DNA of 64,000 nt, from contig NC_087080.1 in assembly GCF_026151205.1 (NCBI RefSeq), forward strand, positions 13,089,337 to 13,153,336, in the 5' to 3' direction. Shown here piece by piece: positions 50,935 to 62,380 of the stretch; the first letter of the stretch is position 1; the number at the start of each line of letters is the position of its first letter. Origin of the DNA: Bolinopsis microptera. Its lineage: Eukaryota > Ctenophora > Tentaculata > Lobata > Bolinopsidae. Under the pieces are notes generated by a model. It ran no database searches and had not been told where the DNA came from. It saw nothing but the letters and a program-made list of their open reading frames with translations. Both the position numbers and the translations under genes were made by a program.

Positions 50935-51110
50935 ACCGAACTGAATTTATGCAAACCGAAGCGAGCCAAACGTACGAAACGATCGAAAACTGAACCGAGC
51001 CGAACAGAACCGAACCGAACCGAACCAAACCAAACCAAACCAAACCAAACCAAACCAAACCAAAAGGAGCCAAAATGAACCAAATCGAACCGAACCAAAA
51101 CGAACCGAAC
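50935..51110. repeat. Pentanucleotide array (CCGAA / CCAAA)n
   Basis: About 25 degenerate 5 bp units change from accga-type to an almost pure aacca run (51025-51062) and back. It starts about 120 bp after the stop of receptor B, so it is probably in its 3' UTR or just beyond. A possible poly(A) signal follows at about 51442. Confidence 0.9.
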
Positions 51111-52274
51111 TTTTGGAAGCTTATAATATAAATTGCATGTGACAAATTAGGATGGAAAAAGTCTCGCGGTCCACGAGGATTTTTGTGCTGCAATGCTGCA
51201 ATGACCCTAAATTTTGAGATGATTATAACACATAAATGTAAAATTATTCTCAAAGAATGATAAACTGAAGTGTTTTTCAGGAACCTCTGTTTTAAGGCAG
51301 ATTGTGATCGTGAAGTATGGATGTTTAATGTAAATATTATATATATATAATTACATAACTAGTACTAGCGAATGAGAACGCCTTAGTTTTACAATTTGAT
51401 CTTGTAATCGTATTATAGAACTTTATTATATTATGTTATAGAATAAACAAAAAAGGGTGATGTTTTTGCAAAATTAAGAGATTGGCAGAACTGGACAGTT
51501 TTAGTGTCTTCTTCTTCTTCTTTAAAACCAAAATAAAGCGCATTAACGTTTCCAAATGACAATGAGAATTAGAGACACTAACCAAGTACAGATTTACTCA
51601 ATTTTTGGGTTTTGAAAAATGAAAAGCAATTCCTTCAATTTTAATTATTCGTTTCATAATCATAACAATATTTCAACCATAAAAATATTTCAACCTGTTT
51701 AAGCAGATGAAGGGATGGTCGCATTTAACCTTTTAAAGTTACTATAAACAGATATAACGACAATTACAAAGAGATTTCAATTACAAAATTATCTTTTTTT
51801 TACAAAGAATAACATCTGAATATTCAAAAACTCAAACTGTAAATTTAAATTTCACTCATCTTTCAATAAAAACAATGAACATAAACGAAACACTCTATTA
51901 AAACATTTCGGCCCTCAGTTCTTTGGCCTTTTGTATACCCAGCCGTAACTATTTCCCCATAAAAAATGCCCAACATTTCAATTTCAACTATTTTACAAAT
52001 TTTGGTCTTTTTGCTATAAACGGTGAATAAATCCGTATTTCAAATTAGGCATCTATTCAGGTTCAACTATTCCCGTTAAAAAAATCTCAATTTTCGCTGC
52101 AAAAAAAGACATGCAATATGATTAATAAATGTCAAAATATGGCAGCCTACAGTGTTTCGGCGGCCTTTTGCTTTTTCGGCCAAATACTGATAAATAACTT
52201 CGGGCCGGGGTAATCAGCGCAGACAAAATTAAACCTCTGATAATGTTAGTAATTACTCAAAAACACATCTAGAG

Positions 52275-55200
52275 CTATTGCGGGCTCTGAAGAAAGTCCC
52301 TTTGGTACTCTACAAAGAACTCTAGAAGACAAGCAGAGGACCAAGCCTGAGTAGGGCAGCTCCCCGGGCAATGCTGTCCTCCACCGTTAGTTAGCTCTGT
52401 TAGACCTGGTGGGAGCTTGTTAGCATATATGGTATCTCACTACTGTAGAACTAGACATTTTAGTTTTTGCATTGAGTTGAAGTTAAAAGGTCTACATTCA
52501 ATGGAGATTGAAATTAAGTCCCCTTGTAAAACAGGACATATATAATGTTTTTAAAAAACGATGTATTTAACAACCTCGATATGGTTCAGCTGCAATCATG
52601 GCACGATGGAAGGTGAGAATGGTCGCAAAGAACTGATCTATCTCCTCCTTGCTTCCAACCACCTCCTCTCTATCTTGCTTGATGAACTCTGAGAGCTTGG
52701 CACGTAGATAGAACCCCATACACCACACCCATTCGGGGCCCTGTGGATAAATTAAATAAACTTAATATCATAAATATTTGCATATTAGTCAAACTAAAGT
52801 TCTATACGTTGGTGTACTAATGATTCCAGGTCCAATTAAGTAATAACAAACACCTGGAATATTACAGGACCATGCTTTATTGTTCCTCTTATTTCCTTCC
52901 TTACAAAAACTAGTACCGTTTACACGATCACTAAGATCGGTAACTACCAACATCCACTCAGACAAAATTAGAGCAAGTAATCATCGTCAAGTTGGGCAGA
53001 TAACTGGTGGAGGAGTATCGTAAATATCGACAAACTCTAAATCATCATTCATAGTCCCTGGATTGACTTGAACCTGCTAAGTTTAAGTAGTATTTGCGTT
53101 ATTTAAATGAGTGGTAGGAGCAGACCTGGTGTAAATACTTCCTCCTCTCACCCTGGTAATGTGGCAAATGTGCCGGCCACCCATTGGAGCAATGTCAAGC
53201 ACTATGTAAGTATCAGATTATGTTAATCCTGATACTAAAGGCCGTTAAAATGAAATGTTAGAGATCTGAATACTAGTTGTGATATTGATAGTATGTCGAT
53301 CAAGATTAGCGTTCCTCCTTCAGTCAAGGTAATGGACAATGTTTGTGGTTAGATGTATGTTTACAAATTCATTCCAGCTATAAACAGATAAACTGATCAT
53401 TTGTCTTCTATAGATGCTGCCACTTTGGATACAGCAAGCCCGGAATGTGAACAAGATCAAGAAAAAGAAGAAAAAAGTGTTGACTCTCAAAGTATAATCT
53501 GACCTAAATTCATTTTTCGTTTGACTTCATAGTTCATAATAATCTGTTTATCCGATCAGTCATCAATGATATACGCATATTAATTAATAAACTCTAATAC
53601 CTCTAAATTGGCCTCTAAATCACTGAAATGTTGACCCTGGTAACTGGTGGCAGCAAAGAGCGGAGCTAGAGGAGGAGGTATGTAAAGACACACTGGACGA
53701 GACGCAAAGTCTGGTACACGAGCTCGAAGAAACCGCCGAGAGAAGATCAGAGTCCATCTACTCTATCAACACCAGGTACACTGTCTTGTGATGATTATGT
53801 TAGCACCCAGGGAGACACCAGGGAGACACCAGGGAGACACCAGGGAGGCGGGGGGGGGGGGAGAGTGAGCGTTTATATGTAAACTATGTGTGGAGAGCTG
53901 GTTACAATATGCTCCACCACAACGTAGTTATGAAATAGTAATATGAAGCACATTTTCCACACCAGGCTGATAGTAATGGAGGAGGCGACGAGGAAGCTAA
54001 ACCTGGCCCACCCTGATCCTGAGTTTACAGCACTACAACTATATCTGCTACTGTTAACAGTGCTGCTGGGAAGTGGGGCGGCAGTGCTCTATGATATGAT
54101 GGTGGTGGATGAGGGGGAGAAGTTGAGGTGGATAGACACTGCTGGATGGGGATCCTGCTAATGAACATGCATTTTTGGTAGACTAATTATTTGGTTTTTT
54201 AAAGATATCGCCATTTCGACGAACTCTTAAAATGCGCATGTGATGTACAATGTACATGTTCAAATTACCAATATCACCATTTCAGAATAAGTTACTATTT
54301 ATTGACTTCATTACCTGATGATAGTTAAGACCATGTGCGGTCCTGAAGTTACTCCCATTATCACTAGTATCATACTGAGGCTCGTAATCCTCGTCACCGG
54401 GGCACAGAGTTGACATTCCCAATAGTCCGGCCAACTTGGCTCCAATGTTTCTCAGGGCCAGGGTCAAGTGTGACTCTTCAAACAGTTCTGATAAATACAT
54501 TGTGAGGGATAAATAATAAATATGATATATATTGGATATTTGTCGCCAAGAGTTTCAGAGTGACACACTTGTAGAGTAACATCCGTTAGTTCTCAACTAA
54601 ATCTTAACTTAGAACAGATGAGATGACGAACAGTTCGAAATAGTATCCACTAATAATTGCTGGTACTTACCAGGAGCGATTACCATGGCAAATGTCTGAT
54701 TGGGTCTAAACTTTTCGTCGCACCCAGACTCACTACCAACAGTGTCCTTGTAGTAACCGGAAGTGCTCCAAAACATCTCGTCAAAACTATCTTTGATCAT
54801 CTTAGACCACTCTCTCAGGGTAACAACCCTGGTGGATGTCCCTGTTGTCATGGTAACCTCTGAAGTGGTCCCCACGCCGATCTCAAACAAGTCTGCAAGC
54901 CAAGAAACAGTTTGGTAACCCATAGCAACCAGTTCTATTGCGCTACCGTCGCGTGGGGTCGCTGGGATTCCTTTGTTACCTGAAAAATAAAAAGTTTTGT
55001 CTCAGTATGGACACTTCAGTGGAGTTTAAAAACGAACCAGTTTGATGAGATCGAAAAATACAAAATTTTGAATTAAAATATTTACATAATGGATTCGGCC
55101 ATTTAAAGTGAAAGAAAGTACATTCGAAAGAATGCAATCTGCGGGTATTCTTGAAATATGCCAATACTCGGGTATTCTGAATATTGTAAATATGTTAATA

Positions 55201-58200
55201 TATATTCTGACCTGCTCTAAGACTGCTCCCCACCTTGTCCATCCAGGTCCCACAGTTGTGTTTAGAGCCCCCTCTCACAAACCCGGTCACATGGTTCACT
55301 CCTGCACACATGTTGAAACCTGCGTCTAGTAGATGCTCGTCTAACTGCCGCCCTGGTCATTGCATGATTTAGTTTAGATATGGGTCCATATTTAGTTTCA
55401 ATGTGGAGATTTCTGGTTTTCCATTTCATGCATTGAGCACTCCACGGATTATTAAGTCACTAATTAAATTGATGAATAATCACTATTTTTACTATGTTAG
55501 ATTTGTAAGTTTTTAATTCAAGATACGCTATAAAGGGTTTAAACCGGCATTTTCCTCCCTAAATTGGATTCCAGCCGCATGCCTTCTCAGTACTTCATTG
55601 ATAATGTCCAGTACTGTGCAAACCTGCGGGATTGTTGATCACTTAAAACACACCACATAATATAGAATAACTTAAACTCTGGGCCGTATGAACCATGCTA
55701 TTACACAACACATTAGACAACCGAAAGAAATTCAGACAATAATCTTACAAAGGAGGATTTAGCGGCAACAGGGGTATCGTCAGTGTTGTACAGACGATAT
55801 ACTGACTCGTGGAGAATGGATGGAAGATGGTCATACAGTAACTTCACACTCCTGCACCACCTGCAGGGAGCTGTGTTAGTTTTACTATTGAGTTACATAT
55901 TGTAATCACTGTATTCGTAGAGGACGTTGCGGCTGCCTTTCTTTCTGCCAGGAATAAACTCGATGGATGAGGAAGACATAGTGGTATAAGATAAACACAG
56001 GCGTTGCAGGTTTATATATTATTCCCGCTAGCTGATTGAGATACCGAGCATGTGAAGGTTCACATCACTGTATTGTCGTATAGCAGGTCATTATGGATGA
56101 CTTGATCCGAACCAGTTCTCGTTAGGGCTCCTCGTTGCGTACGTAAGTCTGTGGATCACATGTCTGCCAGGCCCCATAGCAAGCACTCCATGAGAGCCCC
56201 GGCTCAGATCACGTCATGATATTAGAACTAGTGAACTAAGATCATCTGGTAGGGATTGAGGTATATTTTCGGACTGAATCTCTACCGGACTAAATCACTA
56301 CCAGTAGTGATATTTGGGTGGTAGTGATTCCGTCCGGTAGGGATTCAGTCCTACAATGAACGGACCGAATCACTACATGACTGAATCCCTAACGGACTGA
56401 ATCACTACCAATCACTATTGGTAGGGAATCTCTACCGGACTAAATCACTACCAGTAGTGATATTTGGGTGGTAGTGATTCCGTCCGGTAGTGATTCAGTC
56501 CTACAATGAACGGACCGAATCACTACATGACTGAATCCCTAACGGACTGAATCACTACCAATCACTATTGGTAGGGATTGAGGTATACTTTCGGACTGAA
56601 TCACTACCGGACTAAATCACTACCGCTAATATCTAGACCTAACCACTTTGATGTGATCCCTACTGAACTTTGCAATAAAGGCATAATTATTCGTATTTCA
56701 TTAGTTAATTATTAGTTCTCAGTAGTAGCTGCGAGGGTCTTCATTTTAGACTTGGAGCGGTGGGCTGCAATTTCTGCTGGTTGAGATTCGTGATCATGAG
56801 GGGTAGCAGAACAGAAGGTGTCCTGGACAAGGATCAGGCGGGACTTGCACTTGTTGCACTTCCAGTAGGTCTTGTCTTCCCTCTTTCTGTTAAGGTGGTA
56901 GAGGTGACCATCGTAGAGGACGTTGCGGCTGCCTTTCTTTCTGCCAGGAATAAACTCGATGGATGAGGAAGACATAGTGGTATAAGATAAACACAGGCGT
57001 TGCAGGTTTATATATTATTCCCGCTAGCTGATTGAGATACCGAGCATGTGAAGGTTCACATCACTGTATTGTCGTATAGCAGGTCATTATGGATGACTTG
57101 ATCCGAACCAGTTCTCGTTAGGGCTCCTCGTTGCGTACGTAAGTCTGTGGATCACATGTCTGCCAGGCCCCATAGCAAGCACTCCATGAGAGCCCCGGCT
57201 CAGATCACGTCATGATATTAGAACTAGTGAACTAAGATCATCTGGTAGGGATTGAGGTATATTTTCGGACTGAATCTCTACCGGACTAAATCACTACCAG
57301 TAGTGATATTTGGGTGGTAGTGATTCCGTCCGGTAGGGATTCAGTCCTACAATCACCGCGGAGAATTGATTGAATTCTCCGCGGTAAATCGGAGTTTTTA
57401 GTTTTACAGTAAAATGTTCCAAAAATAAAGTAAAACACCTACCACCATACAGCATCTCTACAGTTGTATCTGGGCTTGTGTCCTCTCTCGCTCAGCAAGT
57501 TGGGTATCAGACCATATCTTAGAGTCCGAGCAAACCCAACCACCAGGTCTCTGATGGAGCCGGTAGTTAAATATCATCTAATTAATTAATATTTGATTAA
57601 TTAATTAATTAAACAGAGAAGGAGATTAAGTGTTACATTAACTACGTTGCGACGAGGTTTCCAGTGGGAGACTTTTAACAGAATTCTACTTTAAGAGTGA
57701 GAGATTTTGATGATTTGATAGACCATCCCGCCAAAATACCAAAATAGACACTAACATCATGAGATGCCAAACTAGAGTTTACAACTTAAAGCCTCACCTG
57801 GCATCTTCAAGTCGCCCAGTTGCAATAAGCAAGCCAGGGAGGGAGATGAAGGTGTCTCTACCCCAGCATCTCATAAAACCATGCGAGAAATGCGGCAATC
57901 CAGCCGCCATGCTCACAACAGGATCCTGAGAAAATTAGCAATAACTTTAATTCACCCTGTAGCGACTGACCCCTTGGTTATGTAACCTAAAGAGTTACTG
58001 GTGGGTCCACCGGAGTTCACTGATATGTTTTCATATTTCCTGTATATCGGGCGGTGCGGAATCAGATTGTGGAACTTATTCATTACAGAGTGGGCTAATT
58101 TATTCATCACTGGAAAATAATATGACCGAATATAGAATAGGGTAGTGTGCGGATTTATACACATCAGGTTAAATGACAAATTAAGTTTTACAGGTATCGA

Positions 58201-61200
58201 TGTTTTATTTTTGGTTTTGAAAACAGAGTCGGATCATCTTTATTTTAATTTTTGGGACCAAAGTACAAGACGATTGTTGCATGATAGAACATAGAAGTAT
58301 ACGATTCAAAAATGTACAGACTCCCTTATATAACACAAAAATTAATTCACAAACGTTCAGAAGGTTTTGAATTCTGAAGCTTTAGTGCTCACCAGTGCCT
58401 AATCTTGGTTTCATGGCAACAGTGTGTCTCTGTGTAATCTGACAAGGCTACAACCAAATAACCGAGCTTGCCAAACGTGGCTACTTCTCCGCTCTATCTG
58501 TGGTATAACTTGATCGGAACTCCATTTAGAGGGCGTACTGTGATATTCCCCATCCTTGGAGGATCTTTTATTTCTGGATGTGGGTTCACAAATTCAAACC
58601 TTCTGAATATGTTTGAGAGAAGGATTTTCATCTCCAACATGGCAAAGTTTTTGCCGATACAATTTCTCAGGCCAGCTGAGAAAGGCATGTACGTAAATGG
58701 TCGGATGTTTTTACCAGACTCCCCGGAGAACCTATCTGGAGTGAACACTGAAGGGTTCTCCCAATACCGACCATCATGGTGAATAACATCTATAGGGATA
58801 ACAAGTTTGGTTTCTTTCGGAAAGTGCACACCTTCAATCGTAATATCATCGTTCTTACAAACTCTCCACGTTCCCATAACTGGCCCTCTCATCCTGAGAC
58901 TCTCCTTGATAACATTCTCCAAGTACTCAAACTTAACAATGTCCTCGTACTCCAAGCACTCCTTCCCCTCAAACACCTCATCAACCTCCTCCTGTACCTT
59001 TCTACACTCTTCCGGGTGGTTAGAGAGAAACTGGACAACTGTTGCCATGGTGATAGCTGTCGTCTCCATTCCTGCTACAAGAAATATTGAGTAATCGTCT
59101 ACCAGGTCGTCAATGCCCAGTTGGTCTGAACATTCGTTTGCTCTGATAATGTGAGACAGTATGTCTCCGCTGTTGTCATTTTTCATCCTCATCTCAAGGT
59201 GGGTTGTCATGGCTTTTTTGACAGTCAGTGCAAGATTTTTATATCTCAGCTTTAACGCTTTATCGTTCCAAGGCAGGGAAAATTCGAAAGGTTGTTTGAT
59301 TGCGATGGCAATGACCTCCACCATCAAATTTGCCAGATCTTGAGCGTTCTGTCCTTGTTCTTCAACCAACTTTTGGTTCCAATCAAATCCGCAAATAGAA
59401 ACAGCCATCATAGCACTCCTGCCCAAATCGCTTGTAATATCAAACACTGTCCCACCCTTTTTGTTTTCAAGACCTTTCACCAAGTCGAGGGCCACTTCGT
59501 TCATGCCCACCATGATGTTCCTAAGGAAGCTTTTCTTGAAGGCTGGGTCGATGATCCTACGTTTTACCCGCCAGATTTCCCCTCCTTCAAGGGCTAGTAT
59601 ACCGTACCTCCCAGATAGTTTCTCACCGCAGGCCTTGTTTATAACATCGAATGCATCCAGGAATTTTCTGTCTTTCGGAAAATTAATTGCATCAGTCATA
59701 ATCTTTTGGACAACGCTTAAATTCGCACAGAATACGATATTCACATGAAAAAAGGACAGCCTAAACATGTCCCACCGATATTCCTTGTGGTACTCCGAAG
59801 TGAGTTGAATCAGGTTTATGTTAGGAGATCTGGACTTTCGTGCATTCAGATCAGGGAGATGCCCCATAAACCAGATCCAAGAGAGAGGTATAGGTGGGGA
59901 GGGGATGTGTCGGTATTTGGACCGCTTGTAGAACAGATACAAGTTCAGGAGCGTGTAAGCCAGAGCAAGGAGGAATACAAGCTTCAGTAGCAAATACATG
60001 CTGGTTCAGGGATGAATCTGGGATTCGGTTTAGAGTTAATAGTGAGAATTCCCTCTTGACTTTAAACGATAAAAACCATGGTCGTAGAAGAGCGTAAATA
60101 ATTCATATTGAAATAACGTATTAGTTTGATGACACGGTTTTTGTCAAAAAGTAAGAAATTAGTTTTCTAATAAAGAAGAAAGTGTAGTGTCCTCAAAGTT
60201 AAGAGAGCAGTCCCACAACCAAATAAGAACTGTAACTTGTCCTCTTAAAATTTTACAAGAATAAGTTAAATAAGAGCAAACTTTCAATTTTGAAGAAAAA
60301 GAAGCATTTGAAACAGTGAACCAATTTTTGTAGCCCAAACTTGTTCCTTACGCAATGAAACTACCGGACCACGATGTATGCGGGGACTTGCCACCCCATG
60401 GCAACATTATATCATGTTTCAAGGTTCAGGAGAAACTTCACAATTGAATTAGGTAGAAACCAGATATGAGATCACATGGTTAGGTATGTACACGAAAAAT
60501 TACGTGCGCAATGAAATGTTTTACCAAGAGGCAAGAACACAATTTCCAACAGAGTGTAAATCAATTGTGTAACAATTGAATAGTGCGAAGTTTTAAAACG
60601 AATTGACCATCTGTAAAGTAGGTTATAGAACTCCTGACCCAACGAGTGTCAAGAGTTCTGTAACGTGCTTATGGTACGCCGTACGGCACAAGACAACAGT
60701 CTTGGGGGACATTGTCCAATTAATCTTAATTTTGGGGACCAATGTATGAATGTATAAGACGATTGATGCATGATAGAATATTTAAATCGGATATAACTGT
60801 TCTATATATTATCCATAAGTTAATTTTGAGACATTTAATAATATTAATAAAGACCGGTGCTCAAAACTGAAACTACTTCTACTTCATTTAACATTTAAGA
60901 GTGTACTCAGTATTCTCCCATGATCATAGTATAATGTATAAATGTCCGTTATGTAAAAGTTGTTCTCTCACTCTTGTTTACGCTAATATAATGTAACTTG
61001 CCCATGTAAGAACTACCCATGCGATAACTACATGTTATCGCATGGGTCCTACATTTAGGCTGTGATTAACAGGTAAATAGGGGTGTGATAACTCCTGATA
61101 GTGATATCCCACTGGTGTTAACAAATGTTGAATGCCGAACGAATGTTGTAATTAGGACTAACCTAGGTATGATATCTAACGAAGCAATGAAATATACAGA

Positions 61201-62181
61201 AAAGCAGATTAATTTCATTCATGGTAACTAAATAAACTGAAAGCTTTAGGATGTCACATCAGCATTTGTCGATGCAAGCGCAACAAATTCATAGCCAAAT
61301 GATTATAACCAAAGCACATTTGATTAAACGAAGTTCTCACTGCAGTAATATAGTTCCTTATCAAAACAAGATAAGGATGCGTACTCTAGAAAGTTTGACT
61401 CTGGAATATTATATGTAGTAATATTATCGGTCATTATTTTTCGATGTAAATGCTGCGTTCGCTAGCATCATTTCGTAGATCATCGGAGAATGCATTTACA
61501 TCACTGCTTGTCGTGTGATAACATGAGTTACATAACTCGTCAAACTCGTTATGTAACTCGTTTTATCCAACTCGTCAAACTCGTTGAATAAAACATGTTA
61601 TCACACTCCAAGCAGTGATGTAACTGCTTACTCACCTTTTCATACGGGGAAACAGGTATCCCAGTGTCTCCCACCTTTCCCATCATCTGAATTGACGTTA
61701 GAACAAGCTGCTCCACAAACCAAGAATTAGTTTCTCTTTCTGTATTGCTTAACCAGGGAATGAGTGTATCAATCTGTCGGAGACAGGCCGAGTAAACAGA
61801 ACTGATGACAGCGTCAAACACTCGGGGTCTGGTGTGGTTAGGTACTGCTTGAAGAGACGAGAAAACCTTCTCAAGGAAGAATCCTGCAATTAAAATAGTT
61901 TTTAGTTGGAAGCACCACGGCTATAAGCTCGACAGACAGGGCAAATAACTGTTAAAACTAAAAATAAATCATCGACGTTTGAGTCGTATTATCTCAGATT
62001 TGAGCAAATAAAATAATTTGAAAACAATGCTAGAGAGTGGGAAAGTTACCTAAATTAATGTCTTTGTTCTTCAATCTGTTAACTGAGTATTCAGCCTGCC
62101 ACCAGCCATCACACAAGTTACGACAAAGAGCGTGCCCCATGTTATTCTCCCTCTTTACTTCTTCCAGCACGTGTAAGAAAC
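52275..62181 (-). CDS. AGL: Glycogen debranching enzyme, C-terminal part (11 exons, 5' exons not found in window)
   Basis: Exons (high to low): 62181-62050, 61883-61636, 57925-57798, 57550-57443, 55860-55749, 55623-55545, 55352-55212, 54979-54671, 54487-54315, 52740-52575, 52405-52275. All junctions are GT-AG and in phase. About 543 residues cover the end of the middle region and the GDE_C amylo-1,6-glucosidase domain: [120 protein letters not shown]. The enzyme removes alpha-1,6 branch glucose from glycogen in the cytosol. Full AGL is about 1500 aa, so about 1000 upstream residues must lie beyond 64 kb or be lost. The introns contain a P450, a FLYWCH ORF and a small antisense gene. Stop TAG at 52277-52275. 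Confidence 0.9.
53107..54161 (+). CDS. Unrecognised four-exon gene: basic coiled-coil protein with one C-terminal membrane segment
   Basis: Exons 53107-53205, 53414-53491, 53654-53775, 53966-54161, all GT-AG and in phase, give 164 aa. The N-terminus is Ser/Pro-rich and polar. Exon 2 ends in a Lys run ([13 protein letters not shown]). Exon 3 is a Glu-rich helix ([21 protein letters not shown]) that looks like a coiled coil. Exon 4 has a hydrophobic stretch ([20 protein letters not shown]) near residue 130, then an acidic C-terminus ending [10 protein letters not shown]. The layout suggests a membrane protein with a cytoplasmic coiled coil. The gene runs antisense inside the intron of AGL between exons at 54315 and 52740. 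No family is recognised. Splice choices are by eye; the end of exon 2 uses a weak GTATAA donor. Confidence 0.55.
53810..53862. repeat. 11 bp tandem repeat followed by a G run
   Basis: Four to five copies of agggagacacc, then a run of about 12 G, in the third intron of the small antisense gene. Confidence 0.9.
55915..56357. repeat. 443 bp direct duplication, copy 1
   Basis: Appears identical to 56911-57353 at a constant offset of 996 bp, with no indels seen. It contains the first part of the FLYWCH reading frame (about 20 codons, minus, ATG at 55978) and the ctaccggac-type repeats. It lies in an AGL intron immediately upstream of the exon at 55749-55860 on the minus strand. Confidence 0.85.
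56270..56630. repeat. Nested direct and inverted repeats of 'ggactgaatcactacc'
   Basis: A unit of about 145 bp is repeated in tandem, and each unit contains ggactgaatcactacc and its inverse ggtagtgattcagtcc several times, so the region can fold extensively. There is no coding frame. Confidence 0.75.
56712..56975 (-). CDS. Small FLYWCH-type zinc-finger ORF (87 aa)
   Basis: ATG at 56975, stop at 56712. The reading frame opens with [20 protein letters not shown], then [23 protein letters not shown] and a final HDHE, fitting the FLYWCH pattern (aromatic/Gly-rich start, YWxC, Cys, H-x-H) that binds zinc and DNA. The C-terminus is basic (HRSKSKMK). FLYWCH fingers occur alone in animal proteins and also in MULE-type transposases. 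Here no transposase is seen, so it may be a host gene, a retained fragment or part of a mobile element. It sits in an AGL intron, and its 5' part is duplicated at 55920-55978. Confidence 0.6.
   Translation of the reverse strand: MSSSSIEFIPGRKKGSRNVLYDGHLYHLNRKREDKTYWKCNKCKSRLILVQDTFCSATPHDHESQPAEIAAHRSKSKMKTLAATTEN
56911..57353. repeat. 443 bp direct duplication, copy 2
   Basis: Partner of 55915-56357. Immediately after it comes a partial CCCCGATTTACCGC-family end (57355-57415, ending gttttacagtaaaa). Confidence 0.85.
58494..59999 (-). CDS. Cytochrome P450, intact single exon (CYP46/CYP4-clan-like)
   Basis: 501 aa from ATG 59999. Residues 2-24 form the N-terminal ER anchor, followed by the Pro-rich hinge (SPPIPLSW). 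I-helix AGMETT at 309-314, ExxR as ESLR at 366-369, PDRF at 421-424, and heme loop [10 protein letters not shown] at 440-449 with the ligand Cys447. All catalytic landmarks are present, so it should be a working monooxygenase on the ER membrane that uses NADPH via P450 reductase. The substrate is unknown; the overall pattern is nearest to cholesterol 24-hydroxylase-like and CYP4-clan enzymes. It lies entirely in the 3.7 kb AGL intron (57926-61635) on the same strand and lacks introns, which suggests arrival by retroposition or ancestral intron loss. A TTTATT at about 58238 could be its poly(A) signal on the minus strand. Confidence 0.9.
   Translation of the reverse strand: MYLLLKLVFLLALAYTLLNLYLFYKRSKYRHIPSPPIPLSWIWFMGHLPDLNARKSRSPNINLIQLTSEYHKEYRWDMFRLSFFHVNIVFCANLSVVQKIMTDAINFPKDRKFLDAFDVINKACGEKLSGRYGILALEGGEIWRVKRRIIDPAFKKSFLRNIMVGMNEVALDLVKGLENKKGGTVFDITSDLGRSAMMAVSICGFDWNQKLVEEQGQNAQDLANLMVEVIAIAIKQPFEFSLPWNDKALKLRYKNLALTVKKAMTTHLEMRMKNDNSGDILSHIIRANECSDQLGIDDLVDDYSIFLVAGMETTAITMATVVQFLSNHPEECRKVQEEVDEVFEGKECLEYEDIVKFEYLENVIKESLRMRGPVMGTWRVCKNDDITIEGVHFPKETKLVIPIDVIHHDGRYWENPSVFTPDRFSGESGKNIRPFTYMPFSAGLRNCIGKNFAMLEMKILLSNIFRRFEFVNPHPEIKDPPRMGNITVRPLNGVPIKLYHR
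60110..61490. other. AGL intron sequence upstream of the P450, with one perfect hairpin
   Basis: No exon is seen. A hairpin at about 61014-61046 has 14 bp perfect arms (acccatgcgataac / gttatcgcatgggt) around tacat. Confidence 0.5.
61497..61621. repeat. 125 bp multi-hairpin (cruciform-like) element next to an AGL splice donor
   Basis: Outer arms tacatcactgcttg...gataacatg and catgttatc...caagcagtgatgta (29 bp each) enclose two inner hairpins, gagttacataac/gttatgtaactc and gttttat/ataaaac. aactcgtcaaactcgtt occurs twice inside. It ends 15 bp from the GT donor after the AGL exon 61636-61883. Probably a small MITE. Confidence 0.75.
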
Positions 62182-62380
62182 CTGGTAAATAAGTCACGTG
62201 TAAAAACCTGGCGAATAAGTCACGTGTAAAAAACCTGGCGAATAAGTCACGTGTAAGAAACCTGGTAAATAAGTCACGTGTAAAAACCTGGTGAATAAGT
62301 CACGTGTAAAAACCTGGCGAATAAGTCACGTGTAAAAAATTTGGTGAATAAGTCACGTGTAAAAAATCTGGTCAATAAGT
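62168..62380. repeat. 26-27 bp tandem array (8 copies) overlapping an AGL 3' splice site
   Basis: Unit cacgtgtaaaaacctggcga plus ataagt. Copies 1 and 4 are identical. Copy 1 includes the first 14 coding bases of the AGL exon 62050-62181 and its acceptor, so each unit repeats a ccag|gttt acceptor-like sequence on the minus strand. Confidence 0.9.

Noticed and set aside
50820-51253. Phe/Trp/Gly/Val-rich minus-strand ORFs
   Set aside because: Translations of the pentanucleotide array.
57952-58179. Minus-strand 75 aa frame as an extra AGL exon
   Set aside because: The exons at 61636 and 57925 already join in phase and match AGL continuously, so no extra exon is needed.
58468-59990. Several plus-strand ORFs
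   Set aside because: All are antisense shadows of the P450 coding sequence.
62168-62380. CRISPR-like regular repeats
   Set aside because: Simple 26-27 bp tandem array derived from an exon border, with no spacers.
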